Assembly: GCA_027886185.1 (NCBI GenBank)
Contig: WOAB01000040.1
Location: 7,688,001-7,752,000, forward strand
Origin: Rheum nobile
Taxonomy: Eukaryota > Streptophyta > Magnoliopsida > Caryophyllales > Polygonaceae
Length of the DNA stretch: 64,000 nucleotides
Direction: 5' to 3'
Under the pieces are notes generated by a model. That model made no database searches and was not told where the DNA came from. It saw only the letters and a list, made by a program, of their open reading frames with translations. This document shows positions 1 to 11,387 of this stretch, one piece after another; position 1 is the first letter of the stretch; each line of letters opens with the position of its first letter. The position numbers were made by a program, and so were the translations under genes.

Positions 1-302
1 TTGGAATGCCTTGAGGAGGAATGGCGTTGCCTATCGTAGTAGTTCATTTCTTAGTATTCCAAGTTATACTTTGTGTAATATTTCAGTATTGCGGCAAGTA
101 CTCTGAGAAACACTTATATCTTCGAGCAATGTTGTCCAAACGCTCGAATGATAAACTTATGTGTAACTTGTGTAAGAATTCAAAGGTTCATCTATAAAAT
201 ACCAAGTTGATCTATTCTGAGTAATTTATTTACGTTGGTATATTGCATAAGTATATTGCATAATATTAATGTATTGAATGCTTGGAATTTGATCGGTAAA
301 TA
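1..302 (+). other. Untranslated leader of Tekay-type element 1
   Basis: AT-rich sequence directly before the gag start at 303. No LTR end or primer-binding site is visible, so the 5' LTR and PBS should lie left of the window. I see no independent gene here. Confidence 0.55.
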
Positions 303-2067
303 GATGGTGAACCCAAGAAGCACGAGGAATTCGACTCGAGCCGGTGCTGGGACTAGCCAAAACCCCAGACCAGCAGGAAGAGATGTTCAGGATGAACACG
401 AGTCTGAGTCTCGCGTACAGTAGAGGCGTGAAGGTCAGGATCAGACCCAGGCGCCGACACTATTTGACGCTGCAGCTGTTGAGGCGATCCGTGGGATCGT
501 GATGCAGGCTATTGCAGATGTCTTGAGACCAAGTGCGCCTCAAGCACAAGAAGTGCCTATTCACGCAGCGGTTCCAGATGTTGTGGAACCCAGAAACCCC
601 GTGATACAGGAGACTGCTGTTAGGGCAAGGGACAGCTATGGTCGCGCTCTTAAGACCATTACTTCCATGAGACCCGACTGCTATAACGGGAAAGGGGAGC
701 CAGTGGCAGTGACTCATTGGTTCTCCCATATGGAGAGGTTGTTCAGGAACGTGGAGTGTACGAAGGCCGAGAAGGTCCATATCGCTTCTCTTCAGCTGAA
801 GGAGGAGGCTAGCGAGTGGTGGGAGAGCACTGGTTTGGCTGAGATCCCAGTGTTGACTTGGTCGATGTTCAAGACCAAGATGGTTGATCGCTTTTTCTCT
901 CGTGCTATGAGAGAGGAGAAGCATAAAGAGTTCTTGTACCCTCAGACTGATGGTCTGAGAGTGACCGAGTTGGCATCTAAGTTCAACCATCTTCTACAAT
1001 ACGCCACTGCCGAGATCACCAGCGAGGCTCAAAAGATCTGGTACTTCCACGAGTGGATGAACCCGGATATCAAGCCATTAATGGTGCACCACACATGCTC
1101 TACCTTGGAACAGTATGTGGATTGTGCCTATAAGCTGGAGGTAACTCTTGAGGAGTCGACCAAGAGGCGCAACCGACAGAAGTCGATGCAGAATCAGAAC
1201 CAGGGAGGTGGTTTTAAGCGCCCTGCGCCACCGTCTAACTTCGCCAAATCCGGCAGAGCTAAGACGGAGATGACGCAAGGAGGATCGACTCAGCAGTCAG
1301 GGCAGACCAGGAGTACAGTTCAGTGTTATAACTGCGGTACTGTTGGGCACAAGAGCACTGAGTGTCGGAGGGAGAAGAGGCCATGCTTTGGGTGTGGACG
1401 TGATGGTCATCTGCAAAAGTTCTGCAAGCAGGGGAAGCAGAAGGGAGTAGAGTCGCAGCAAGGGTCAGTTCATCAGAGCAACCGACCTAGGTTTAAGCCT
1501 GCCGAGACTCCTAGCCCTTCAGTGCAGACGACTGCTCAGAACAGGGGAAAGGCCCCAGCTGTTTCTGGAAGTCAGGGCCAACGCTTGTACGAGATGCGTG
1601 AGGCAGATGGACCCAACGCTCCGATTGCTCAAGGTACTCTATACCTTCACTCTACTTCAGTGTGCATTCTGTTTGATTCTGGTGCTACGCATTCCTTTAT
1701 TTCGGATAGTTGTGTTAGCAAGTTAGATTTAGTGTGCAACGATTCGTGCGACCCTTTCGTCGTTAATCTTCCTAATGGAGAACGTTTGGTGGGAACCAAG
1801 CATTTGTCCGACTTTCCGATTACCATTCAGGGTAAGGAATTCGAGGCAGATTTAATCTGCATAGCCATGGCTCCATACGACATTATCCTCGGTATGGATT
1901 GGCTGACGCATCACAAGGCGGTGATCGACTTCAGTTCAAGAACAGTGACGGTGTCATCTGGGGGCCAATTCGTGTGCAAGTTCAAAGGTCGAAATGACGC
2001 TGATAACGGCAAGCTGATCAATGCGATGGCTGCGTTTAAGCTACTACGACAAGGATGTGTCGGGTAG
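303..2067 (+). pseudogene. gag-pro: Gag-protease of Tekay/Del-type Ty3/gypsy element 1, broken
   Basis: Reading from ATG 303 gives a chromovirus Gag: the start resembles that of the related minus-strand copy at 10928. A capsid-type retrotransposon gag region (about 690-1140) is followed by two CCHC zinc knuckles, CYNCGTVGHKSTEC near 1324 and CFGCGRDGHLQKFC near 1384. An aspartic protease with active site LFDSGATHSFIS lies near 1670, and the family signature GMDWL follows near 1893. A premature TAG at 421 interrupts the frame, and a second TAG at 2065 replaces the tyrosine that the copy at 8584-10928 still encodes. Gag would form the particle that packages element RNA, and the protease would cut the polyprotein. 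Family assignment is secure; the gene is not functional as it stands. Confidence 0.9.
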
Positions 2068-2076
2068 CTTTGCTAC

Positions 2077-4332
2077 TTGGATTCGCCCGAGAAGGATGGA
2101 CCTGAGGTTCTTGATATTCCTGTAGTTAGGGAATTTTCGGATGTCTTTCCGGAAGAAATTCCAGGATTACCCCCGAACCGTGACGTTGAGTTTTCTATTG
2201 ATCTCGAGCCTGGTACGGTGCCGATTTCCAAATCACCGTATCGGATGGCTCCGGCTGAGATGCAAGAATTGAAGAATCAACTTGAAGATCTTCTTGATAA
2301 AGGTTATGTCAGGCCGAGTGCATCGCCGTAGGGTGCTCCGGTATTATTCGTCAAAAAGAAGGACGGATCGTTCCGACTTTGTATCGACTATCGAGAGTTG
2401 AACAAGGTAACGATCAAGAACAAGTATCCTTTGCCTAGGATTGATGACTTGTTGGACCAATTGCAGGGAGCAAAGGTTTTCTCCAAGATCGACTTAAGAT
2501 CTGGATATCATCAACTCAGGATTCGGGAGCAGGACATTCCTAGAACTGCGTTTAGGACCATATATGGTCATTACGAGTTCGTAGTGATGCCTTTTGGGCT
2601 TACAAATGCTCCAGCTGTCTTTATGGATTTGATGAACCGATGTTTTCACCAATACTTGGATAAGTTCGTGGTGGTTTTCATCGACGACATCTTGATCTAC
2701 TCTCCGAATGAAAAAGTCCACGAGGAACATCTACGGATTTCCTTGTCGATCCTTAGACAACATCAGCTTTATGCTAAACTGTCTAAGTGTGAATTCTGGA
2801 TAAAGGAAGTGGCTTTCTTAGGCCACGTGATCAATAAAAATGGGGTTATGGTTGATCCCCAAAAGATTGAAGCGGTGGCCAAATGGACACAGCCCCAGAA
2901 TGTGAAGGAGGTGCGCAGTTTTCTTGGACTTGCCGGGTATTATAGAAGGTTTGTAGAAGGATTTTCAAAGATCGCTCTACCGATGACCAATCTACTCCGC
3001 AAAGTCCATAAGAAGTTTGTCTGGAATGACAAGTGCGAGGTCAGTTTCCAGGAGTTGAAGCGACGGTTGACCTCGGCACCCGTGTTAGCACTCCCAGAGG
3101 GGAATGACGATTATGTGGTCTATAGTGATGCTTCAAAGTGTGGCCTTGGTTGTGTTTTGATGCAAAGGGGCAGAGTCATTGCTTACGCATCTAGACAACT
3201 CAAGACTTATGAAGAAAACTATCCGACCCATGATCTTGAGTTAGCAGCGGTTGTCTTTGCGCTGAAGATTTGGAGGCATTACCTCTACGGTATAAGATGC
3301 CAAGTCTTCACCGACCAGAAAAGTCTCAAGTATATATTTACTCAGAAGGAGTTAAATATGAGACAACGCCGCTGGCTAGAGTTGCTCAAGGACTATGACA
3401 TGGAGTTGTTGTATCATCCGGGCAAGGCTAATGTAGTAGCTGATGCACTAAGCCGGAAGACAACGCATGAGACTGTAGTTGCTCTACTTACTGCTCAGAC
3501 CAAGCTAAACCAAGAGTCATGCGACATCGAAGTCTTGTATGACCAGCGTAGAGGGTACCTGAGTATGATGGAGATTCAGGCTACACTGCTGGATCAAATC
3601 AAAGAAAAGCAAGTCGATGACATCATCTTGGTAAAGTTAAGTAGTGAAGTGATGGATGGGAAAGCTCCCAGTTTTGTGGTTCAGGATGATGGATCACTTT
3701 GGTTTCAGGATCGGATCTGTGTGCCTAACACAGAGGGTCTTCGTCAGTTGGTGATGAGAGAAGCTCATTCATCTGCTTATTCTATGCATCTTGGCTCTAG
3801 CAAGATGTACAAGGATCTCAGGAAGAAGTTTTGGTGGCCAAACATGAAGTGGGACGTAGCAGACTTTGTGGCAAAGTGCTTAACTTGCCAAAAAGTCAAG
3901 ATCGAACACCGCAGACCAGGTGGTGAGATGCTACCTCTCCCCGTGCCAGAATGGAAATGGGAGGACATTTCCATGGACTTCGTCACTGGGCTACCCAAGA
4001 CTCGAAGGCAAAGAGATGCTATCTGGGTAATTGTGGATAGGCTTACGAAGAGTGCTCATTTCATAGCCATCAAGACCACATGGGAAACCCAGAAGCTAGC
4101 CGAAGTTTACCAGAAGGAGATTGTCCGCTTACATGGCATTCCTAAGACCATTGTATCGGACCGAGATGGCCGTTTCATGTTAAGAATCTGGAAGGAACTT
4201 CATAAGGCTATGGGGACCGAGTTGAGGTTTAGTACAGCGTTTCATCCTCAGACAGATGGCCAGTCTGAAAGGACCATCCAGACTCTAGAGGATATGCTTA
4301 GAGCTTGTGTGCTCGATCGTCCGACTAGCTGA
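2077..4332 (+). pseudogene. pol: Reverse transcriptase-RNase H-integrase of element 1, broken
   Basis: This continues the same frame as gag-protease. The RT palm motif VVFIDDILIYS is near 2670 and the RNase H motif VVYSDASKCGLG near 3115. The integrase has an HHCC zinc-binding region (about 3765-3910) and a catalytic core with MDFVTGLP near 3972, SDRDGRF near 4156 and QSERTIQTLEDM near 4258, which supplies the D, D and E positions. Domain order PR-RT-RH-INT is that of Ty3/gypsy. TAG at 2329 and TGA at 4330 both sit where relatives have tryptophan, so each looks like a G-to-A change. The enzymes would copy element RNA to DNA and insert it into the genome, but these stops prevent a full product. 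Confidence 0.92.
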
Positions 4333-4978
4333 GAGGATAGCTTGAGTCTGATTGAGTTCACATACAACAATAGCTGGCATGCTACAATCAAGATGGCTCC
4401 GTTTGAAGCTTTGTATGGTCGCAGATGCAGATCTCCGATTTGTTGGGACGATAATGCCGACAAAATTCTGCTTGGACCAGAGTTGGTCGAAAGGACGGCT
4501 TCAGACATTGCTTTGATCAGACAAAGAATGTTGACCGCTCAGAGTCAACAGAAGTCCTACGCAGATCGGAATCGCAGGACTGTCGAGTTCGAGGTCGGTG
4601 ACAAGGTTTTTGTCAAGGTATCGCCTTCCAAAGGAGTTTTCAGATTTGGTAAGCGTGGGAAGCTTAACCCTCGCTACGTGGGACCATTCAAGATTTTGGA
4701 TAGAGTGGGATCTCTAGCATACCGCTTGGCGTTGCCGCCATTGGCTCACCCGGTGCATAACGTGTTCCACGTATCTTTACTCAGAAAGTATGTACCAGAT
4801 GAATCTCATGTGCTTAGTTATGAAGACATCGAGATTCAAGCTAATGGTATTGCGCAACAAGATCATACCTTTGGTACGAGTGCTGTGGTCCAAGTCAGGG
4901 ACCGAAGAAGTTACTTGGGAGACGTGGGAAACCGAGTCAGATATGCTCAGGCGTTTTCCCGAGTTATTCTCGACCTAA
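4333..4978 (+). pseudogene. Integrase C-terminus and frame-shifted chromodomain of element 1
   Basis: After the TGA at 4330 the integrase frame reopens (IEFTYNNSWH, then YGRRCRSP) and runs through the GPF.IL and HPVHNVFHVSLLRKY region typical of Tekay/Del integrases. The chromodomain is still visible but in another frame from about 4860: PLVRVLWSKSGTEEVTWET, then a stretch ending RFPELF. A small indel around 4840-4865 therefore cuts the chromodomain off from the polyprotein. Chromodomains in this family direct insertion to heterochromatin. Its presence is the main reason for calling this a chromovirus. Confidence 0.82.
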
Positions 4979-5001
4979 GTTTCGGGGTCGAAACTTCTTG
5001 T

Positions 5002-5014
5002 AAGGGGGAGGAGA
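5002..5014 (+). other. Polypurine tract of element 1
   Basis: A 13-nt purine run, AAGGGGGAGGAGA, lies directly against the 3' LTR start. It is the expected primer site for plus-strand synthesis and confirms the element's orientation. Confidence 0.85.
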
Positions 5015-5262
5015 TGTGATACCCCGTAATTTTGTAAGGTTATTTTGGGAATTATGGAATTTTCCCGAGTACCCGTTGTGTACGTCGGATTTAATTCAGG
5101 TAGCTTGAGACATTCTGTAATGTGCTCTGTATCTGTAATATTTTTCTCAGTGAAATAATATACAAACAAGGTGCCTTAGATTTTAATTGTCGTTCGCGTA
5201 CGATAATTTTTATCCCGGTTTAATGTCTTATCCGTTCAATGCTGAACGGGCGGGAAAAAGGG

Positions 5263-5400
5263 TCACGGCGACCGCCGTAAAGTCGCGGCGACCGCCGTCG
5301 TGAGACCCAAGCACGGCGACCGCCGTAAAGATACGGCGCCCGCCGTTCCAACACCCGAGGAGACAGCTGATGTGTCATGCCGCGGCGACCGCCGTAAGTG
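5263..5400 (+). repeat. GC-rich palindromic motifs upstream of the LTR TATA box
   Basis: Several copies of a palindromic core GGCGACCGCC (mostly as ACGGCGACCGCCGT) lie upstream of the TATA box at 5504. More copies lie downstream at about 5758-5812, in the predicted leader. The same core is used in the solo LTR at 30373-33194, whereas other LTRs here carry different GC-rich palindromes in the equivalent places. Confidence 0.75.
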
Positions 5401-5503
5401 CCGTCATCGTTGCCCAGCAGTCGTTGCCCGTTGGTCGCCGGCGTTGTTTCTGGCGAGCGCCGCAGTAGCTCTAGGCCCTCGTCTTCAAACTCCAGATGTG
5501 TTG

Positions 5504-5513
5504 GCTATAAAAG
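5504..5513 (+). promoter_or_regulatory. TATA box of element 1 LTR
   Basis: CTATAAAAGG sits in the LTR at the position expected for the U3/R promoter. The solo LTR has the equivalent box at 30917-30925. Confidence 0.6.
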
Positions 5514-7331
5514 GAGGTGCTGGGGGAGAGGTTTTGAGCCATCCAAGCACCAAACCTCTGCCAAATTCGCCTCTCGCCGGAGTTGTGCCTTCACCGGAAA
5601 TTTCGAAGCTTTCGTCGGTGTTGTTAGTGGTGTTTCCAGCAGCCTTTGTGAAGCCTTGTGGTTGCCTTGGAAGGTCAGAAACCAAGCCAGGCTGAAAGGG
5701 GTCGAAACGCGCTTTGTTTTGGTGAGATTTCTCTCATCTTTGTCGACCGTGTTCTTCACGGCGACCGCCGTGTTCTTTACGGCGACCGCCGCCAAGAACG
5801 GCGACCGCCGCCAATGCCCAGAACACCTTTGTGGCTTTGGCTTGGTCGGTTGTCATCGTGGCGTCTTTCCTTTCGTGTTCTTTCGTCGTGTTTAGATTCG
5901 TACCGTTTATGTCGGATCTAACTTAGGGTTCCTTTTATGGGTCGACTCGAAGGTTGTTGTGCTGTCGGAACTATACCGTGTCGAGCCCGGAATCCAGTTG
6001 ACGTCTTTAGACTATTATACGGAGTAAGGAAAGTGGCGGTTCACTCTTGCTCATTCGTTCCATATTTACATTAATTATCAGTAGTTTATCTGAGTAATTA
6101 ATTTGGAATGAATATTCTATTTGTCTGGAAACGGTTTTGATAAACTGTTTTGAAAATCATATAATAGGTTGTATATCTGTTATAACAACGCTATTATCTG
6201 TGATCGCCTTTCGGGCCTTTATGTGGATTTATCCTGTAAATGTTATGGTGTTGTAACTGTTTAGTTAGCACTGTTAAATAGGAACGTTACTCGGACTCTG
6301 TCCAGTCGTTTCTTTATAATCTGGTATCGGGGTGGCTCGTCCCCATCTGGTACTATTCTATGATCATGATCAGTCTCTTACACATGTGTGTAGAGACAGG
6401 ACACTTAGCTGGTGTCACAAACCTTTCGGTATATGTCACTCTCGACGAAACGTATACTAAGATGTGTCGTCCCATTGGTGTGGTACACATGTAAAAGTCT
6501 ATAACGTGATAAGTGGTACCTTGACGCACATAATTAATACACCTTGGGCGAGTACTGCAGCTAAGTTCAGTGCAGCTAGGAAAACTCGTCTTGACTTGAA
6601 TGTAGTACGTTCTCTTTCCAATCTGGATTCGCTGTAGGCGATGAGGTTGGTCGTGAACCGAAGCATCTCAGTCAGTTTTAAATCATTGTTGTATGATTCT
6701 GTAATATTCCAGATTTGTCATTCTTCCTTAAAGACTCATTTCCATTGGAGTCTTCTTTCGAGTCGATTTCTGTGAAGATTCAGTCTTCCAAAATCTTCTC
6801 CTGTGCATACCTCTTGTTTATTCCAGTAGGAATATGATGGTTGACTACCGTTATCGGTTATTATCCGAGAAGCGATGAGTCTAATCTAATATGACTGCTT
6901 CAAACCAGTCTGCTTTATACCCTTGCTAGTCTATTCATTTAGACTAACCAACCAATATTTTCCCTTGCATGGTTGGCTGGTGTCATCCGTTCGATTCGGC
7001 ACATCAGTTAAGAAGTAGCTCAATGTTTTAATTGTTTCTTTAATCAGGTTATGATCCTTTGGACAATAACTCCGTTTGTAATGTACTTTCTTAGTCTTCC
7101 GCTGTGTTTGGTTTAAACTATGTTTTGACCTATTCGGGATTGGGTTGTAATCCCGTAACTCTTATTTCCTTGACAATGTTATGTTTTGGAATTTAATGCT
7201 TGATCATTGTGTATCAATCGCATTTCATAAACGGTATTTATTTGGTAAAGCCTTGGGTGATCTCGGTAAGGAACACTAGGGTCACTGGCGGTAATACCTT
7301 TCCAAAAGGGTTAAGTTTTGGGGGTGTTACA

Positions 7332-8583
7332 GATTCACTTGTTACCCTTATCATATCCGGCCCTTATGCCATATATTTATCTCACAATCTATGCCTGATT
7401 ACCATAACATGATTCACTAATCCATTCCATAGGATTATACTCTTGTCTCACCCGAACGTTTTATAAGATTACCTTAACCAATGTGGGTTGCCCTTTTTTT
7501 TCTCAAGTCCACTTGATCTCATCCGCAACCTCATTTCTATATACTATACCTTTAATAGGAGAACACTCATCTCCCTCATAATTTCCTTATATGCAAAATC
7601 CCAAAGTTCACATCTTAATTCCTTACAATCCAATTGTCAACTCTTAGTAACCTCGAAACATTACATCCTCAATTTCCTTAAAGGTACCTCTTACTATTCC
7701 ATCAATTATTTGGAGTAAGTTTGACCTTATGTCATTTCTAACTTAAATCCTTTAAGATTCCTATACTTTCTCCAAGAATAATCACAACATTTATTCGTAT
7801 GCTCCTCAACCCAATCACATGAGAGCTTACTCCTATTTTCTCAAAGTATCGAATTGCTAAATGATCCATTACCAACCGAATCAATCACTTGCGTCTTAAT
7901 CCTTCAATAGATGTACACGAGTAACATTGTTACTTTACTCCTTAAGCATACATAAACTTAATCTATGTACTAAATCCTTCAGTTTATCGAAATCACCAAC
8001 ATGATCGATCCCTAAACTGAAATCCTTCCATTTAAGTGGCCTCTTCCTTAATACAGTAACTTCACAACCTGATTTTTCCAATAAGGGTTGTACCATACGC
8101 CTTATGGATGGCCCAATCACATAAAGTCCAAATATCGAATCTTGTAAATTCCCAAGTGTCGTAACTCTTTATTCCTCAAAAGGACAACATTCTAACTCCA
8201 ATCCTTTGGCCTACTTAAATTTGGCCCTAAAATTCACTGCCAACTCAGGCCTCTAGTTTCTTCGAAACAGGATCGCAATAAATCAATTAGCACAGTTGAT
8301 CCTAATCACTTATTTCCTTAATCGTGACATCAAATCGCCATAATAGACATCAATCATTGTCTGTCTAATCCTTATATTGCTTCTCTAAAGGAAGTCTCAT
8401 AACAGACCCCAAAACGAAACTTCGAATAGATCTTCCAAGATAATACTTATGACTTTGCACACTCGGCTTTTCAAAAGCAACCCTTAACCATTGGTCCTAC
8501 ACCGGTTGTATCCACAACTCTGAACTCTAAAGTCCTACTCAAGGTCGTAATAGAGGAAACGAGTTCCCTATGAACTATCTCTC
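7332..8583. other. Unrecognised stretch between two Tekay-type elements
   Basis: AT-rich sequence with short ORFs on both strands and no motif I recognise. It lies where the RNase H-integrase part and 3' LTR of minus-strand element 2 should be, so it replaced or displaced that region. It may be host spacer or an older decayed element. Confidence 0.4.
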
Positions 8584-9504
8584 TTATACATTTCCCTTTA
8601 GTAGCGCTAATATTGGTGCAGAGGTCAGACACTGTTTCAATTCCTGAAAACTGGCCTCGCACTTGTCATTCCAGACAAATTTCTTATGGGCCTTGCGGAG
8701 CAGACCGGTCATAGGTAGAGCGATCTTAGAAAATCCCTCTACGAACCGTATGTAGTAACCCGTAAGTCCTAGAAAACTATGCACCTCCTTCACGTTTTGA
8801 GGCCACTTCCAATTGGCTACTGCTTCAATCTTCTGGGGATCAACTATCACCCCATTCTCATTGATCACATGGTCTAAGAAAGCCATTTCCTTGATCTAAA
8901 AGTCGCACTTAGACAATTTCACATATAGATGATTTTGTCTAAGGACTGATAAAATAATCCGGAGATGTTCCTCATGAGCTTCCACGCTCGGGGAGTAGAT
9001 CAAAATGTCGTCGATGAAGACCACCACGAACTTATCCAAGTACTGGTGAAAACATCGGTTCATCAGATCCATAAAGACTGCTGGAGCATTGGTAAGTCCA
9101 AATGGCATGACTACGAACTTGTAGTGACCATATCTCATCCGGAATGCAGTCCTCGGAATATCTTCCTCACGAATCCTGAGCTGGTGATAACCAGATCTCA
9201 GATCGATCTTGGAAAAGACTTTTGCTCCTTGTAGTTAACCTAACAGATCATCAATCCTTGGAAAAGGATATTTGTTCTTGATCGTGACTTTATTCAACTA
9301 ACGATAGTCGATGCAAAGTCGAAATGATCTATCCTTCTTAAATAACACCGGAGCGCCCCAAGGTGATGCGCTCGGCCTTACATAACCTTTGTCGAGAAGA
9401 TCCTCAAGTTGCTTCTTCAACTCTTTCATCTCTGCAGGAGCCATCCGGTACGGTGCTTTATAAATGGGCGCGGTACCAGGCTCGAGATCGATAGAAAATT
9501 CCAC
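8584..9504 (-). pseudogene. Reverse transcriptase of Tekay-type element 2, truncated
   Basis: Minus-strand RT closely similar to that at 2077-3110. Pieces include the N-terminal RT stretch near 9300-9504, VVFIDDILIYS near 9000, and FLGLTGYYIRFVEGFS near 8760. Stops and small indels split it into at least three pieces. Homology ends near 8584, just before RNase H should start, and no integrase or 3' LTR follows. The element has therefore lost its 3' half. Confidence 0.88.
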
Positions 9505-9522
9505 GTCACACTTCGGGGGTAA

Positions 9523-10098
9523 TCAAGGAATTTCTTCCGGAAAGACATCCGAAAATTCTCTAACCACTGGAATATCAAGAACTGAAGGTTCATCTTTCGC
9601 GGGCGGATCCAGGTAGCAAAGATACCCGACACAACCTTGTCGTAGTAGCTTAAACGCAGCCATCGCATTGCTAAGCCTGCCGTTATCAGCGTTATTCCGA
9701 CCCTTAAACTTGCACACGAACTGGCCCCCAAATGACACCGTCACCGTCCTTGAACTAAAGTCGATCACCGCCCCATGACGCTTTAGCCAATCTATACCGA
9801 GAATAATGTCGTATGGAGCCATGGCTATACAGATCAAATCTGCCTCAAACTTCATACCCTGAATGGTAACCGGAAATTCTGACAGAAGCTTGGTTATAAC
9901 CAAATATTTATTAATAGGAAGGTTTACAACGAAAGGTTTACAAACCTTGCTACATACTGATCTAAACTTACTAACACAACCATATGAAACGAAGGACTGG
10001 GTAACACCCGAATTCACAACATACAACAAAAGTAGGATGAAGGTATAAGGTACTTTAAGCATTTGGAGCATCGGGTCCATACGCTTCACGCATAACAT
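9523..10098 (-). pseudogene. Protease region of element 2 with altered active site
   Basis: This matches the protease region of element 1, including the signature GIDWLKRHGAVIDFSS. The expected DSGATH active site reads NSGVTQ, so the catalytic aspartate is replaced by asparagine. It keeps a tyrosine (GCVGYLCYLD) where element 1 has a stop at 2065. It is inactive by active-site loss as well as by frame breaks. Confidence 0.8.
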
Positions 10099-10928
10099 AA
10101 GAGTGTTGACCCAGACCTCCAGAAGCCATTGGGGCTTTCCCCTTTGTTCTGCGCAGTTGTCCGCAGCAAAGGACTAGGAGCTTCCACCGGACTGATCCTG
10201 GATCGGTTGTTCTGATTAACAGACCCCTGTCGTGACTTAGCTCCTTTCTGCCTCTTCCATTGACAGAACGCCTGTAAATGTCCTTCCCTTTTGCAGGCAA
10301 AGCACGTCTTCTTCTCCTTTGGGCACACATTACTCTTGTGCCCATGCGTACTACAGTTGTAGCACTGGATCAGACTCTTGTTCTGCCCCAATTGCTGTGT
10401 TGACCCACCTTGAGTCATTTCTGTCTTTGCTCGGCCATATTTGGCAAAATCAGACGATGGCGCAGGACGTTTAAACCCACTTGCCTGAGACTGGTTCTGC
10501 ACTTGCCTTTGGCTATTATGCTTCTTTATTGGCTCTCCTTCCCCATCGTAGCTGTCAGGCCTTATAGAGCTTATGGATTTCAATGCTTGGACATAATTGT
10601 CTCTATTCCCGACAGTATCCTCATGAGGTATTTGGACAGCTGGCTCCTCAAATTTGGGAACCGCTGGAGGATCTGGCACAACTTGTGCCTGACGCGCGAT
10701 TGTTCGTATAATGTCGATGAGCGCTTGTATCACCAAACCCCGGATTGCCTCTATTGTTGCGGCATCAAACATCACTGGTGTGTTGACCTGAACTTGGTCA
10801 TTGCCCACTGGATTGTTGTGAGCAACAAACTCGTGTTCCTTTCCAGGGTTCGCAACATTCCTCGCATTTGGTCTGGGGTTATTGCTTGGCCCAGCACCAA
10901 CGCGAATAGTGTTCTTCATGTTCACCAT
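10086..10928 (-). pseudogene. Gag of element 2 lacking its capsid core
   Basis: The frame opens at ATG 10928 and reads 280 residues. The N-terminal region (DAATIEAIRGLVIQA) and both zinc knuckles (CYNCSTHGHKSNVC, CFACKREGHLQAFC) match element 1. Compared with element 1, about 150 residues of capsid core are missing between YDGEGEP and IKKHNSQRQ, and the join is in frame. The result is an uninterrupted short Gag with nucleic-acid-binding knuckles but no capsid domain. Whether this is chance or a product that spread is not known. Confidence 0.82.
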
Positions 10929-11371
10929 CTGTTTACCGATCAGGTTCCAAGTATTTTATACATTAATATTTCTCAAAATACTTAATGTAATCAACTCAGA
11001 GTAAATTAACTTGGTAATTTCTATTGATGAATTCAAACTGAGTTACTAGGTTCTACAACCTTAAATCTTAACGAGGGAACTGGGAATTCAAGCCTTACTG
11101 GAGATGGCGAAACCACCTCGACTTCTTCCGAGTCCTCTGAAGAGAAACGAAAGTACTCAGAATTACGGGTGACGAATAGAGAATTAGTCTTTCTAAATAT
11201 AGAAGTTCGTTTCCATATCAGACTAAAGAGAAGGCACGACTATGAATGGTAAAAATTCTCTTTGAAAATTCAGAGCCTTCGAAAACATTTTTCAATTTCA
11301 AACGAGTGATCGGTTTAAAAATTTTGTTCCAGTAAAACATTTTAAACCCGACCCGAAAGAAAAAAAAATCG

Positions 11372-11383
11372 GCTCTGATACCA
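11372..11383 (-). other. Primer-binding site of element 2 (initiator tRNA-Met)
   Basis: On the minus strand TGGTATCAGAGC follows four bases after the LTR end. This is the standard plant PBS complementary to initiator tRNA-Met. Confidence 0.9.
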
Positions 11384-11387
11384 AGTC

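Larger units (their letters stand above)
5015..7331 (+). repeat. 3' LTR of Tekay-type element 1
   Basis: This 2317-bp LTR begins TGTGATACCCCG directly after the polypurine tract and ends GGGGTGTTACA. It aligns in many places with the solo LTR at 30373-33194 and with the minus-strand LTR at 11388-13574, for example in the shared segment around GGTGTCATCCGTTCGATTCG. A TATA box lies at 5504-5513. Several short ORFs read from 5300-5921, but they fall on GC-rich repeats and a promoter leader and I do not treat them as genes. Confidence 0.88.

Noticed and set aside
460..990. 176-residue minus-strand ORF over the gag of element 1
   Set aside because: It is the antisense shadow of a well-supported gag frame and contains no domain.
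5300..5921. Overlapping plus-strand ORFs of 87-165 residues in the LTR of element 1
   Set aside because: They read through GC-rich palindromes and the promoter leader of an LTR. The solo LTR has no matching frame, so they are accidental.
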